Shown here: positions 1-8,318 of the stretch, in pieces
Layout: each line of letters starts with the position of its first letter
Position numbering within the stretch: position 1 is the stretch's first letter
Source: Pseudoduganella violaceinigra DSM 15887
Lineage (GTDB): Bacteria > Pseudomonadota > Gammaproteobacteria > Burkholderiales > Burkholderiaceae_D
DNA: 64,000 nt
Reading direction: 5' to 3'
Assembly: GCF_000425385.1 (NCBI RefSeq)
Contig: NZ_AUDI01000001.1
Location: forward strand, 62,001 to 126,000
Notes under the pieces: model-generated
What the model was told of the DNA's origin: nothing
The model's database searches: none
What the model saw: only the letters and a program-made list of their open reading frames with translations
Program-made: the position numbers and the translations under genes

Positions 1-204
1 AAAGCCCTGCGCCTGAGCAAGATCAACCTCAGCGCCTGCCTGTACGACGGCAATGGCGGCTGCTTCAATATGGCCGACTGGGCGCCTTACGCGGCCCAGT
101 TCGCCATCGACGACCTGGACGTCAATGTGCCGCTGCCCGGCTCCGTCCCGCTGCTGCTGCTCGGCCTGGCCGGTCTCGCCGCCATCCGCCGCCGCGCCCA
201 CTAA
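1..204 (+). CDS. PEP-CTERM sorting-domain protein, 3' end only
   Basis: Only the last 67 codons lie in the window; the start is beyond the left edge. The visible part ends in a PLPGS motif, a stretch of about 15 hydrophobic residues and an Arg-rich end (IRRRAH). This is the tripartite C-terminal signal recognised by exosortases, here in the VPLP variant rather than VPEP. The protein is therefore expected to be exported by Sec and then cleaved and anchored or released by an exosortase such as the XrtB encoded at 31451-32335. The rest of the protein, and so its function, cannot be seen. It ends 21 bases before the subtilase gene and probably shares its transcript. Confidence 0.8.
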   Translation, partial: KALRLSKINLSACLYDGNGGCFNMADWAPYAAQFAIDDLDVNVPLPGSVPLLLLGLAGLAAIRRRAH

Positions 205-225
205 CCGTCAACCAAGGATCCCTCC

Positions 226-3200
226 ATGAAATTGCGACCCCTGAGCCTGGCCGTCATGGCCGTGCTGTCCGGCCTGGCCGTGCAAGCGTCCGCTGAAGAC
301 GCGCGCCATTCCTATATCGTGCAACTGGCCGACGCACCGGCCGCCAACTACACCGGCGGCGTGAGCGGCCTGAGCGCCACCAAGCCGGCTGCCGGCAAAC
401 GCCTCGACATCACTGCGCAGAACGTGCAGGACTACATGGCCTACCTGGAGCAGAAGCAGTCGAGCGCCACCGCCATCGTACCGAACGCCGAAATCGTCCA
501 TAAGTACAAACTCGTGCTGAACGGCTTCGCCGCCCGCCTGACCGACGCCGAAGTGCGCGCCCTGAAGAAATCCGGCGCCGTGGCCAGCATCAGCGCCGAC
601 GAAGCGCGCCCCCTCGACACCAACTACACCCCGAAATTCCTCGGTCTCGACACCCCGGGCGAAGGCCTGTGGTCCAAGCTGGGCGGCATCGACAAGGCCG
701 GCGAGAACGTGGTGATCGGCATCGTCGACGGCGGCATCTGGCCTGAACACACCTCCTACGCCGACCGCGTCGACGCCCAGGGCAAGCCCACCTACGATAT
801 CAGCGGCACCCTGGTCTACGACAAACCCGCCGACTGGAACGGCGCCTGCGAAACCGGCGAAGGCTTCACCGCCGCCCATTGCAACAACAAGCTGATCGGC
901 GCGCGCTTCTTCAATGCCGGCTTCATCGCCAGCGGCCGCCCGATACACTGGAGCGACTTCGTCTCGCCGCGCGATTCCCTGGCCGGCCCGACCGGCCATG
1001 GCGGCCACGGCACCCACACCTCGACCACGGCCGGCGGCAACTTCGGCGCCGTCGGTTCCCTGTCGGGCATTCCGGTGGGCAGCATGTCCGGCATGGCGCC
1101 GCGCGCCCGCATCGCCGCCTACAAGGTGTGCTGGACCTTCCTCGATGCCACCAATCCCGACGGCACCGGCACCCGCAATTCCTGCTTCAACTCCGACAGC
1201 GTGGCCGCGATCGACCAGGCTGTGGCCGACGGCGTGAACGTGATCAACTTCTCCATCGGCGGATCGCAAAACAGCGTCAACGACCCGGTCGAGATGGCCT
1301 TCTTCAATGCCGCCGCCGCCGGCGTGTTCGTCTCCGCGTCGGGCGGCAACTCCGGCCCGGCCAATGCGGTGGCCCACCTGTCGCCCTGGCTGACCACGGT
1401 GGCCGCCTCCACCCACAACCGCGCCAGCATCGCCAGCCTCAAGCTGGTGGGCGGCGCCAGCTATTCGGGGGCTTCCTACAACCAGGCGCCCCTGCCCGAC
1501 ACCCCGACCATCCTGGCCCGCGACGCCACCCTCAAGCCCTACGCCCAGCTGAGCACGGCCGACAAGGCCGCCGCCCGCCTGTGCTATACCGCCAGCGACC
1601 GCCTGACCTATGGCGGCGGCGCCGATGCCGCGCTCGATCCGGCCAAGGCCAGCGGCAAGGTGCTGCTGTGCGAACGCGGTAACAGCGCCCGCGTCGACAA
1701 GTCGCGCGCCGTCCGCGAAGCCGGCGGCGTCGGCATGATCCTGATGGACGCCTCCGCCACCCAGGCGCCGGCAGCCGATCCGCACAGCATTCCGACCGTG
1801 CACCTGAACTTCGCCGACGGCTCCGCCGTGCGCAGCTGGATCGCCGGCCACCCGGATGCCTTGAGCAGCATCGACAAAGCCGTGCTGACCACCAGCGCGG
1901 TGCCGGCGCCGCAACTGGCCGCGTTCTCGTCGCGCGGCCCGAACATGCACAACGCCAACATCCTCAAGCCCGACCTGACCGCCCCCGGCGTCGACATCCT
2001 GGCCGGCGTGACGGCCGACTACAACAAGCAGGCCGACCGCGACGCAATCGCCAACGGCACCCTGGTGCCCACCGCCAACTGGGCCAGCTACCAGGGCACG
2101 TCGATGTCCAGCCCGCACGTGGCCGGCCTGGCCGCCCTGCTGCGCCAGGCCCACCCGGACTGGACCCCGGCGGCCATCAAGTCGGCCCTCATGACGAGCG
2201 CCAGCGACACCTTTGCCGATGGCCAGCCCGGCATGGCGGCCGGCACCCTGCCCTGGGGCCAGGGCGCGGGTCATGTGCGCCCGAACAAGGCGGTCGATCC
2301 CGGCCTGGTGTACGACTCCGGCACGCTCGACTGGGTCCGCTTCATGTGCGGCATCCCGGGCACCCTGCCCGCCAGCATCTGCGCCTCGACCGGCGCGATC
2401 CAGCCGTACAACCTGAACCTGGCATCGCTGACCGCGGCCAATGTGCTGGGCAAGCTGACCATGAGCCGCACCGTCACCAACGTCGGCAGCGAGGAAGCGA
2501 CCTACACCGCCAGCGCCAACCTGCCCGGCTACAACGTGGTGGTCAGCCCATCGACGCTGACGGTGGCGCCAGGCGCCAAGGCCACCTTTACGGTCAACCT
2601 GACCAATGTCAGCGCCGCGGCCAATACCTGGTCGTACGGCAGCCTGACCTGGAGCGACGGTGCCGGCCACGTGGTGCGCAGCCCGCTGACGGCCCGTCCA
2701 TCCATGCTGGTCGCGCCAGGCAAGCTGTATAACGAGGCAGCCAACGGCAGCACCTCCTTCACCATCGGCACCGGCTTCAGCGGACCGCTGGCGACCATGA
2801 AGGGCGGCCTGAAGCCCGCCACGCGCAGCGCAGCCACTGTCGGCACCGACGCTTCCAGCGATGCCGGCCTGTCCGCCTGCCGGGCTGGCGGCAATGCCGG
2901 CGTCAAGATGCATACCGTGACCGTGCCGGCCAATGCGCTGGTGGCCCGCTTCGCCCTGTACGATGCCGACACCTCGGGCCACGAGACCGGCACCACCGAC
3001 GACCTGGACCTGCTGGTGCTGAATCCGGCTGGCACCCAGGTCGGCACCAGCGGCGGTTCGACCTCGAACGAAGTGATCACGCTGAACCAGCCGGCGCCCG
3101 GCAATTACAAGGTGTGCGTGATCGGCTATGCGCCGCACAACGGCAGCGCCGATTACACGCTGTCCTCGTGGACCGTGGCCAAGGATGAAATGGGCGGCAA

Positions 3201-3411
3201 CTTGAAAGTGGGCTTGCCGCCGATGGCATTCACTGGCGCCACGGCGACCATCGCCGCTTCCTGGTCCGGCTTGGGCAACGCCAAGCACCTGGGCGCCATC
3301 GTCTTCACGGCGCCGGGCGGCAATGTCTCGACCACCTTGCTGGAAGTCGATACCACCCTGCCGCTGCCTGAGCAGAGCCAGCAGCGCAAGCTGGCCGAGC
3401 GCCGCGACTGA
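226..3411 (+). CDS. Secreted subtilisin-family (S8) serine protease with PA insert
   Basis: A 1061-residue extracellular protease. Residues 1-23 form a Sec signal peptide ending QASA. A propeptide inhibitor (I9-like) region follows at about 28-130 and the S8 domain at about 155-690. The triad is Asp168 (IVDGGIWPEH), His261 (GGHGTHTS) and Ser626 (GTSMSSPHVAG); the oxyanion Asn is in GGNSGPAN. A protease-associated (PA) insert lies around 470-520. Behind the catalytic domain come an Fn3-like domain (about 740-835) and a PPC-like beta domain (about 895-980). This order is common in large bacterial and plant-type subtilases. No PEP-CTERM tail is seen, so it is probably released. The start is supported by an AAGGA ribosome site about 9 bases upstream. 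Natural substrates cannot be inferred. Confidence 0.95.
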   Translation: MKLRPLSLAVMAVLSGLAVQASAEDARHSYIVQLADAPAANYTGGVSGLSATKPAAGKRLDITAQNVQDYMAYLEQKQSSATAIVPNAEIVHKYKLVLNGFAARLTDAEVRALKKSGAVASISADEARPLDTNYTPKFLGLDTPGEGLWSKLGGIDKAGENVVIGIVDGGIWPEHTSYADRVDAQGKPTYDISGTLVYDKPADWNGACETGEGFTAAHCNNKLIGARFFNAGFIASGRPIHWSDFVSPRDSLAGPTGHGGHGTHTSTTAGGNFGAVGSLSGIPVGSMSGMAPRARIAAYKVCWTFLDATNPDGTGTRNSCFNSDSVAAIDQAVADGVNVINFSIGGSQNSVNDPVEMAFFNAAAAGVFVSASGGNSGPANAVAHLSPWLTTVAASTHNRASIASLKLVGGASYSGASYNQAPLPDTPTILARDATLKPYAQLSTADKAAARLCYTASDRLTYGGGADAALDPAKASGKVLLCERGNSARVDKSRAVREAGGVGMILMDASATQAPAADPHSIPTVHLNFADGSAVRSWIAGHPDALSSIDKAVLTTSAVPAPQLAAFSSRGPNMHNANILKPDLTAPGVDILAGVTADYNKQADRDAIANGTLVPTANWASYQGTSMSSPHVAGLAALLRQAHPDWTPAAIKSALMTSASDTFADGQPGMAAGTLPWGQGAGHVRPNKAVDPGLVYDSGTLDWVRFMCGIPGTLPASICASTGAIQPYNLNLASLTAANVLGKLTMSRTVTNVGSEEATYTASANLPGYNVVVSPSTLTVAPGAKATFTVNLTNVSAAANTWSYGSLTWSDGAGHVVRSPLTARPSMLVAPGKLYNEAANGSTSFTIGTGFSGPLATMKGGLKPATRSAATVGTDASSDAGLSACRAGGNAGVKMHTVTVPANALVARFALYDADTSGHETGTTDDLDLLVLNPAGTQVGTSGGSTSNEVITLNQPAPGNYKVCVIGYAPHNGSADYTLSSWTVAKDEMGGNLKVGLPPMAFTGATATIAASWSGLGNAKHLGAIVFTAPGGNVSTTLLEVDTTLPLPEQSQQRKLAERRD

Positions 3412-3430
3412 ACCATCGCCGCAGCATCGA

Positions 3431-3459
3431 AACGCCGCGCTTGCCGCGGCGTTTTTTTT
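3431..3459 (+). terminator. Rho-independent terminator after the subtilase gene
   Basis: The stem AACGCCGCG pairs with CGCGGCGTT across a short loop and is followed directly by a run of eight T on the + strand, 20 bases after the subtilase stop codon. It ends at the 3' end of the convergent lipoprotein gene. Confidence 0.9.
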
Positions 3460-3832
3460 ATTCCACCAGTGCCCCGTTCGCGCCGCCCAGCTGGCATTGG
3501 CCGGCACGGCACTGCGCTCCCGGATCCATCAGGAAGCTGCAGTCGCTCGCCAGGCCGCTCGCCTTGTTTTCCTGCTCGCGCTCCTTGCGGTAGCGCTCAG
3601 CCAGCGCTTTGACCTTGTCGGGGCTGGATTGGGCCGTGGAATAGGCCATATACGCTTCCGGTCCGCCACAGGGCTTGGCGCCCAGCGCCACCGCCTTGCA
3701 TTGCTGGTCGGATGTGCAGGCGGCTGCGCGGCCCAGGGCGCGCAGCGCCATCAACGTACTGGAAGCGCCAGGCGAGGCATGGCCACATCCAGCGGCGGTA
3801 ACAAAGGCCAGGAGAAGAATGATCGGTTTCAT
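3458..3832 (-). CDS. Small Cys-rich lipoprotein of unknown function
   Basis: A 124-residue protein with a short hydrophobic leader and a lipobox (VTAAGC, lipid-attached Cys16), so it should be a periplasm-facing lipoprotein. The mature part has five further cysteines (in AACTSDQQC, KPCGG, SDCSF, AQCRAGQC), which suggests disulfides, and a charged helix (about 70-90). Proteins of this pattern are common in beta- and gammaproteobacteria but I know no function for them. It lies between the convergent subtilase gene and the MocR gene and could be read through from the latter (81-base gap). Confidence 0.75.
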   Translation of the reverse strand: MKPIILLLAFVTAAGCGHASPGASSTLMALRALGRAAACTSDQQCKAVALGAKPCGGPEAYMAYSTAQSSPDKVKALAERYRKEREQENKASGLASDCSFLMDPGAQCRAGQCQLGGANGALVE

Positions 3833-3913
3833 GGGAGGAAATAACTGCTGAGCGTAGGTTCCGGTTCACAAAACGGGCGCAGTACCGAATAAGGCACCCT
3901 GTTTTCACGGCTA

Positions 3914-5314
3914 TTAAACCACAGCAGCGCCGAACGACTCGGGCCGCCGCGCAAGCAGCTGCGACAGCCGTTGCAGTCCCGCGCGTAAGCGTGCACGGTC
4001 CTTGATATTCCCTAACGAGATACGGATTGCATTCACAGATCCGCTGCCAGTTGCGAATGCCTCCGCCGGCGTGACTGCAATGCCCTCGCTGTCGGCTGCA
4101 CGCGCAAGCTGTGTCGGGGTCCAATAGGCAGGCAACTCAAGCCATACATGCAGGCCGTCGCCGGGGCCGCTGCACCGCCCCGCCAAAATATCCCGGGCCA
4201 TCCGCTGGCGCAGGCGCGCTTCCTTGCGTACGCCTTCCATCAATTCCCCGGCCGAACCGGAGAGTATCCACTGGGTGGCCAGCGCGGCCGTCAGAGGGGC
4301 AACCATCAGCGCAAATGATCTGAGCGCCGCCAGGAAACGTTCGCGTTCCTGCGGGTCGCGTATCAGCACGAAGGCGACGCGCAAGCCGGGCGTCAGGCAT
4401 TTCGAGAGGGTGGAGATGTAGTACACCAGTTCCGGCGCGAACGTGGCAACCGGCGCTGGCGGGGCATCGGCAAGGAGCCAGTAGGGGTCGTCCTCGACGA
4501 TGCGTACCTTGCAGCGCCTGGCGATGCTGGCGAGCGCCTTGCGCCGGTGTTCCGGCATGGTGAGGGCGGTCGGATTCTGTAATGTCGGATTGAGGTAGAT
4601 CATGCCAGGCTTGTGCTGGCGGCATGCCGCCTCAAGCATCCCAGGCACCATCCCGTGCTGGTCCGCTTCCACCGCCACGATGCGCCGGCCGAACTGGGTC
4701 GCTGCGGCACGCAAGCCGGGATAACTGCTCGGCTCTGCCAGGATGACATCGCCAGGCTCCGTCAGGGCCAGGATCAATGCGGCGATCGCCGCTTGCGCGC
4801 CCGGACAGACCACCAGCTGTCGGGAATCCAGGCAAGCGAACATCGGTTCCAGCCATTTGGCGCCCGCCTGGCGCTCGGCGTCGCTGCCCCCGGCCAAGTG
4901 ATAAGTCATCAGCAATGCAGTGTCCGCCCGCATCAGCACTTGCGACAAACCTTGTTTCAACAGGTCGTCGAAGTCCACGCCATCCGGCGCAGGCGGGGTA
5001 TTCATGCTGAGGTCGAGGATGGCAGTCAATTCGACTTTCGGCGCCGCGACATAAGTGCCGCGCGCGCCGCGGCCCTCCAGCAAGTGGCGGCGCCTGGCTT
5101 CGTCGTATGCGCGCGTGACCGTCGTCAAATCCACGTCCAGCTGTGCCGCCAAATGGCGCTGCGGTGGTAGCCGGTCACCCGGCTTCAGCGCGCCGTCGGC
5201 CACCGCCGCCTGCAAGGCATCCGCAATCTGCAAGAAACGTGGCCCGCCGTGGACGGCCAAGCGCGGCAACCAGATTGGCAAATCTACATCTTGTATGGTT
5301 TTCAGCTGGGACAA
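3914..5314 (-). CDS. MocR-family regulator (GntR DNA-binding domain plus aminotransferase-like domain)
   Basis: A 466-residue protein with an N-terminal GntR-type winged helix (about 20-90; GDRLPPQRHLAAQLDVD and a TRAYDEARRRHLLE recognition region) joined to a class I aminotransferase-like domain (about 115-455). The PLP lysine is Lys305 in STLSKCLTPGLR, and EDDPYW supplies the usual cofactor-binding Asp. MocR proteins bind PLP or PLP-amino acid adducts and control neighbouring, often divergent, genes; PdxR and GabR are the studied members. The start is a TTG at 5312-5314; a stop codon lies just upstream in frame and no closer ATG exists. The divergent neighbour is the small membrane protein at 5450. 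Which amine or vitamin it senses cannot be told. Confidence 0.9.
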   Translation of the reverse strand: MSQLKTIQDVDLPIWLPRLAVHGGPRFLQIADALQAAVADGALKPGDRLPPQRHLAAQLDVDLTTVTRAYDEARRRHLLEGRGARGTYVAAPKVELTAILDLSMNTPPAPDGVDFDDLLKQGLSQVLMRADTALLMTYHLAGGSDAERQAGAKWLEPMFACLDSRQLVVCPGAQAAIAALILALTEPGDVILAEPSSYPGLRAAATQFGRRIVAVEADQHGMVPGMLEAACRQHKPGMIYLNPTLQNPTALTMPEHRRKALASIARRCKVRIVEDDPYWLLADAPPAPVATFAPELVYYISTLSKCLTPGLRVAFVLIRDPQERERFLAALRSFALMVAPLTAALATQWILSGSAGELMEGVRKEARLRQRMARDILAGRCSGPGDGLHVWLELPAYWTPTQLARAADSEGIAVTPAEAFATGSGSVNAIRISLGNIKDRARLRAGLQRLSQLLARRPESFGAAVV

Positions 5315-5358
5315 TTTGTCTCAATGTATGGAAATTGCTTTCAGTTAGTATGTCTCAA
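5310..5358. promoter_or_regulatory. Candidate MocR operator: palindrome and direct repeats
   Basis: The palindrome GACAATTTGTC (5310-5320) covers the TTG start of the MocR gene. The octamer TGTCTCAA occurs twice in the same orientation (5317-5324 and 5351-5358), 34 bases apart, about three helical turns. MocR/GntR regulators commonly use spaced direct repeats in the divergent intergenic region. No footprint exists; the assignment rests on position and repeat pattern. Confidence 0.4.
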
Positions 5359-5449
5359 ATCTTTCAGCGGCACCATCCAGATTCAAACAGGATGCCTGCG
5401 AGGGCCCCACGGTAGATAGCGTCAAGTAAAAGTCAGGAAATACGGAAAA

Positions 5450-5698
5450 ATGGATTGGATCCCTTTCGTCTTGGTGACCTTCAAGGTAATCGTGCTCGCG
5501 ACGGGCATGTTCTTCGCCATCAAGTGGCATTACGACCAAGGGAAGAAGGAACAGGTGCGGGAGAAGGCGGCGGAGCGGCGCGCGGTGCTACGCGCAGGCG
5601 GCAAGATCGCCGCAGTCTTCATGCTATCGCTCCTGGCCCTGGGGCTTGCCACCTTCGTCTTGGGCAAGATGCTCGGTTTGGACTTGAGCTACCCTTGA
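5450..5698 (+). CDS. Small two-helix inner-membrane protein
   Basis: An 82-residue protein with two hydrophobic segments (about 5-25 and 52-75) separated by a highly charged linker rich in Lys, Arg and Glu. It starts at ATG with an AGGAAA-type ribosome site about 11 bases upstream. It is divergent from the MocR gene across 135 bases and is the obvious candidate target of that regulator. I recognise no family. Confidence 0.65.
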   Translation: MDWIPFVLVTFKVIVLATGMFFAIKWHYDQGKKEQVREKAAERRAVLRAGGKIAAVFMLSLLALGLATFVLGKMLGLDLSYP

Positions 5699-5706
5699 AG
5701 CCAACG

Positions 5707-5726
5707 GCTCCTGATAGATCGGGAGC
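5707..5726. terminator. Hairpin between convergent genes
   Basis: GCTCCTGAT and ATCGGGAGC pair over nine positions (one G-T) with a 2-base loop. The hairpin fills the 28-base gap between the small membrane protein and the VOC gene. It lacks a T run on either strand, so termination is inferred from position. Confidence 0.4.
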
Positions 5727-6113
5727 TCATTGACCCGCGGGCGGCTGCCAAAGTTCAACCTTATTCCCCTCCGGGTCCATCACCCAGGCGAACTTGCCAA
5801 AGTCCGATTCCTCGATCTTGTCGAGGACGTGGCACCCTTCTTCCCGCAGGGCCTTGACCAGGCCGTGCAGATCGTCAACCCGGTAGTTGACCATGAACGA
5901 AGCCGGGCTCGGGGCGAAATGGTCGCTCTCCTGGCTGTTGATGCACCAGGCCGTGGTACCGGCAACCGGCTTTCCTTCCGCATCGGTCCAGTCAAAAGCG
6001 GCCCCGCCCCAGGTTTGCACATCAACGCCCAAATGCAGTTTGTACCAGGCGCGCAGTGCCTGGGCATCCTTGGCTTTGAAGAAAATACCGCCGATACCGG
6101 TCACTCGTTTCAT
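5727..6113 (-). CDS. VOC-superfamily (glyoxalase/bleomycin-resistance fold) protein
   Basis: A 128-residue single-domain protein with the paired beta-alpha-beta-beta-beta modules of the vicinal oxygen chelate fold: VTGIGGIFFKAKD at the N terminus and WVMDPEGNKVELWQP at the C terminus, the usual signature of a metal-binding Glu strand. Close relatives are annotated as glyoxalase/extradiol dioxygenase family without a known substrate. It has its own short 5' region and is transcribed away from epsA. Function beyond the fold is not assignable. Confidence 0.85.
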   Translation of the reverse strand: MKRVTGIGGIFFKAKDAQALRAWYKLHLGVDVQTWGGAAFDWTDAEGKPVAGTTAWCINSQESDHFAPSPASFMVNYRVDDLHGLVKALREEGCHVLDKIEESDFGKFAWVMDPEGNKVELWQPPAGQ

Positions 6114-6158
6114 GTCGTCTCCTTTGCTGTGAAGGACCTTTGCGGTCCCGATGTGGAA

Positions 6159-6821
6159 TTAAGCGATACTGCGCGCCACGGCATGGGCGCGGTTATTGAC
6201 GCCGAGCTGGCGGTACAGGCGCTGCAGATGGTTCTTGACTGTCAGCGCGCTGATGCCCAGCAAGCGGCCGATTTCCTCATTGCTCTTGCCTTCGCGCAGC
6301 CATTGCAGGATTTCCGTCTGGCGCGGCGACATGGCGGAACCGGCGGGCGAGACCCACGCTGCCGAAGCAATGCGCTGCGCGGCCAGGTGAAGGTATGGCA
6401 GCAGTACTTGCAGCAGCCAGCCTTCGCGCAAGCCCGCAGCGCCAGGCAGTCCAAGCAAGGCAAAGGCGCTGCCGCCGGCCGCCAGCGCGCCGCTGCCGTG
6501 GATGAGGCCATGCCCCAGCTCGCCCGCCCGCAGCGCCAGCGGCTGGCCGCCGCCCTGCTGCCATTGGCGCAGCCAGGCCGGCACCGGGCCTTGCGCCGGG
6601 TCGCACAGCAGGGATGGCGCGAGCAGCGTACTGCTCAGGCACTCCACCTTGCGCGGCCGGCCCTGTTCATCCAGCTGGACGCACAGCAGCACGCCATGCG
6701 GCAGCAGGGTTTGCAGCGCGCCCTGGCTCCACAGGAACAGCTCGCGCTGGCTGGCAATGCCGCGCGCGCCGTCCAGGGCGTGCAGCAGGTATTCCTGTTC
6801 GCGGGCGTCCGGGCTCAGCAT
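6159..6821 (-). CDS. epsA: EpsA-type LuxR regulator linked to XrtB exopolysaccharide genes
   Basis: A 220-residue transcription factor. Residues 1-150 form the variable sensory part typical of EpsA proteins (opening with a PDAREQEYLLHALDGA-like stretch). Residues about 160-220 are a LuxR/FixJ helix-turn-helix (MSPRQTEILQWLREGKSNEE followed by a VKNHLQRLYRQLGV recognition helix). EpsA is a marker of the XrtB/PEP-CTERM exopolysaccharide system, so it probably controls the cluster at 11431-39783. The start codon overlaps the stop of the upstream OmpR-type regulator by 7 bases, implying translational coupling. The sensory part resembles no ligand domain I can name. Confidence 0.85.
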   Translation of the reverse strand: MLSPDAREQEYLLHALDGARGIASQRELFLWSQGALQTLLPHGVLLCVQLDEQGRPRKVECLSSTLLAPSLLCDPAQGPVPAWLRQWQQGGGQPLALRAGELGHGLIHGSGALAAGGSAFALLGLPGAAGLREGWLLQVLLPYLHLAAQRIASAAWVSPAGSAMSPRQTEILQWLREGKSNEEIGRLLGISALTVKNHLQRLYRQLGVNNRAHAVARSIA

Positions 6822-7504
6822 TGGGCATGGAAACGGTAGCCGCTGCCGCGCACAGTCTGGATCGCGTCGTGCATGCCGCTGGGCTGCAAGGCGCTGCGCA
6901 GCCGGCCCACGTGGGCATCGACCGTGCGTTCATCCAGATAGACATGGTTGCCCCAGACCTGGTCCAGCAACTGGGCACGGCTGTGCACGCGGCCCGGGTG
7001 GTGCATCAGGTAATTCAGCAGGCGGAATTCGACACGGCCCAGGTTCAGCTGGCGGTCGCCCGCCGTCACGCTCAGGGTGTGGGGATCGAGGCGCAGGCCG
7101 GCCACTTGCAGTGTGCCCGGCATGGCCGACGGACGGCGGCGGCGCAGCACCGCATGCAGACGGGCGATGGTTTCGCGCGGGCCGAAGGGCTTGCAGATGT
7201 AATCGTCGGCGCCGCTTTCCAGCGCCAGCACCTTGTCCTGCTCGGCGCTGCGTACGCTCAGCATCAGGATCGGCAGCTCGCAGGTACGCGCCGTCGTGCG
7301 CCATTGGCGGATCAGGGACAGCCCGGACTGTCCCGGCAAATCCCACTCCAGCAGGACCGCTTCGGGCAGTTCGCCATGCAGCGCCCCCTGCGCTGCGGCG
7401 CCATCGCCATGGCACTGCACCGAATAGCCCGCCTGCCCCAGGTTATGGGCTAGCAGTTGCTGCACGGCAGGGTCGCTGTCGATGACGAGAATATTGAATG
7501 ACAT
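6815..7504 (-). CDS. OmpR/PhoB-type response regulator with an altered receiver site
   Basis: A 229-residue protein: receiver domain about 4-118 and winged-helix trans_reg_C domain about 130-226 (VEFRLLNYLMHHPG, RTVDAHVGRLRSAL, RGSGYRFHAQC). Aligned by eye with PhoB, the phospho-acceptor position of LLDWxLPG is Glu53 here (LLEWDLPGQSG), with an Asp two residues later. The acidic pair near the N terminus reads ILVIDSD, so one metal ligand is Ser. The conserved Lys (YICKPFG) and the Thr/Ser switch (LMLSVRS) are present. This suggests a phosphorylation-independent or phosphomimetic regulator. No histidine kinase is adjacent. It is co-transcribed with epsA, making it a second likely controller of the exopolysaccharide system. 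Confidence 0.9.
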   Translation of the reverse strand: MSFNILVIDSDPAVQQLLAHNLGQAGYSVQCHGDGAAAQGALHGELPEAVLLEWDLPGQSGLSLIRQWRTTARTCELPILMLSVRSAEQDKVLALESGADDYICKPFGPRETIARLHAVLRRRRPSAMPGTLQVAGLRLDPHTLSVTAGDRQLNLGRVEFRLLNYLMHHPGRVHSRAQLLDQVWGNHVYLDERTVDAHVGRLRSALQPSGMHDAIQTVRGSGYRFHAQC

Positions 7505-7632
7505 GGCAAAAAACGCAGGTCCTTATGCGGAAAACTATGAATCATGCCAAGTCCTGGGCGCTAATACAATTTTAATTAAGTATTAATATTCTGCCGAAAT
7601 AAATCGCCCTCTCCCTCTATGACTTGCAAATG

Positions 7633-7667
7633 AAAAAGCACCCCGGGAGCCGAAACTCGCGGGGTGC
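7633..7667 (-). terminator. Rho-independent terminator after the PEP-CTERM/nuclease operon
   Basis: Read on the - strand, GCACCCCG pairs with CGGGGTGC over eight bases around a 14-base loop and is followed by TTTTT. It lies 28 bases beyond the stop of the PEP-CTERM gene. The AT-rich bases between it and the ATG at 7504 (about 7560-7600) probably hold the promoter of the OmpR-type regulator. Confidence 0.8.
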
Positions 7668-7694
7668 CTGTGGCGTTTGTACAACCAGTGCTGC

Positions 7695-8306
7695 TTAAGC
7701 GCGGCGGCGTGCCAGGGCCAGCATCAGCAGGCCGAGGCCGGCCAGGGCCAGGGCGCCCGGTTCCGGCACGGCGACCGGCGCGGCGTCCACGCTGGCCACG
7801 GCATTATTGATGGTGACGACCTGCAGGTCGGCACTGCCGTCCGGCGCCGCGACAAACATCAGGTCCAGGATCTTGCCCTTGATCTGGTTGCCGTTGATGT
7901 CATAGGCCAGGATGCCGAAATCCGAATTCAGCAGCGCCGAGGCGTCGCCCGAAATCGTCAGCAGGAAGCTGAACATGCCGCCGAACACGCCCTGGTAAGC
8001 CACATCGTTCAGGTTGGTCGAGTTCGGCAGCGCAAAGCCGCCTGGCACCAGCGCCGCGTCACCGCCCAGCAGGAAATTGGCCGGGTCCATGTCGAAGCCC
8101 TGCAGCTTGGACATGGTCGCCGTGGCGGCAGGTGCGCCGTCCACGCCATTGAAGGTGAAGTCCAGGTAGCCTGGACGTCCGGCGCCATACACGGCCGTGT
8201 CCAGGGTGACCAGGCGCACGATATCGGCCATGGCCTGGCCGCTGGCGCCGAATGCCAGCAGCAGGGCCAGGGTGCGCAGGCAACGGGAGATCAATGAGTT
8301 TTGCAT
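7695..8306 (-). CDS. PEP-CTERM sorting-domain protein
   Basis: A 203-residue exported protein. A signal peptide (about 1-27, ending GQAMA) is followed by a roughly 150-residue beta-rich domain with no recognised family. The C terminus (180-203) carries VPEPGALALAGLGLLMLAL and ARRRA, a textbook PEP-CTERM signal. XrtB at 31451 is the only exosortase in the window and is the likely processing enzyme. The gene starts 12 bases after the ExeM-like nuclease gene and must share its transcript, so the two may work together at the cell surface or in the matrix. The terminator at 7633-7667 closes the unit. Confidence 0.9.
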   Translation of the reverse strand: MQNSLISRCLRTLALLLAFGASGQAMADIVRLVTLDTAVYGAGRPGYLDFTFNGVDGAPAATATMSKLQGFDMDPANFLLGGDAALVPGGFALPNSTNLNDVAYQGVFGGMFSFLLTISGDASALLNSDFGILAYDINGNQIKGKILDLMFVAAPDGSADLQVVTINNAVASVDAAPVAVPEPGALALAGLGLLMLALARRRA

Positions 8307-8318
8307 GGTGTCAGGTCC

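Noticed and set aside
208..3507. A 1099-residue open frame on the - strand across the subtilase gene
   Set aside because: It is a GC-driven shadow: Gly/Ala/Arg/His-rich, no domain, while the + strand encodes a complete S8 protease with its triad.
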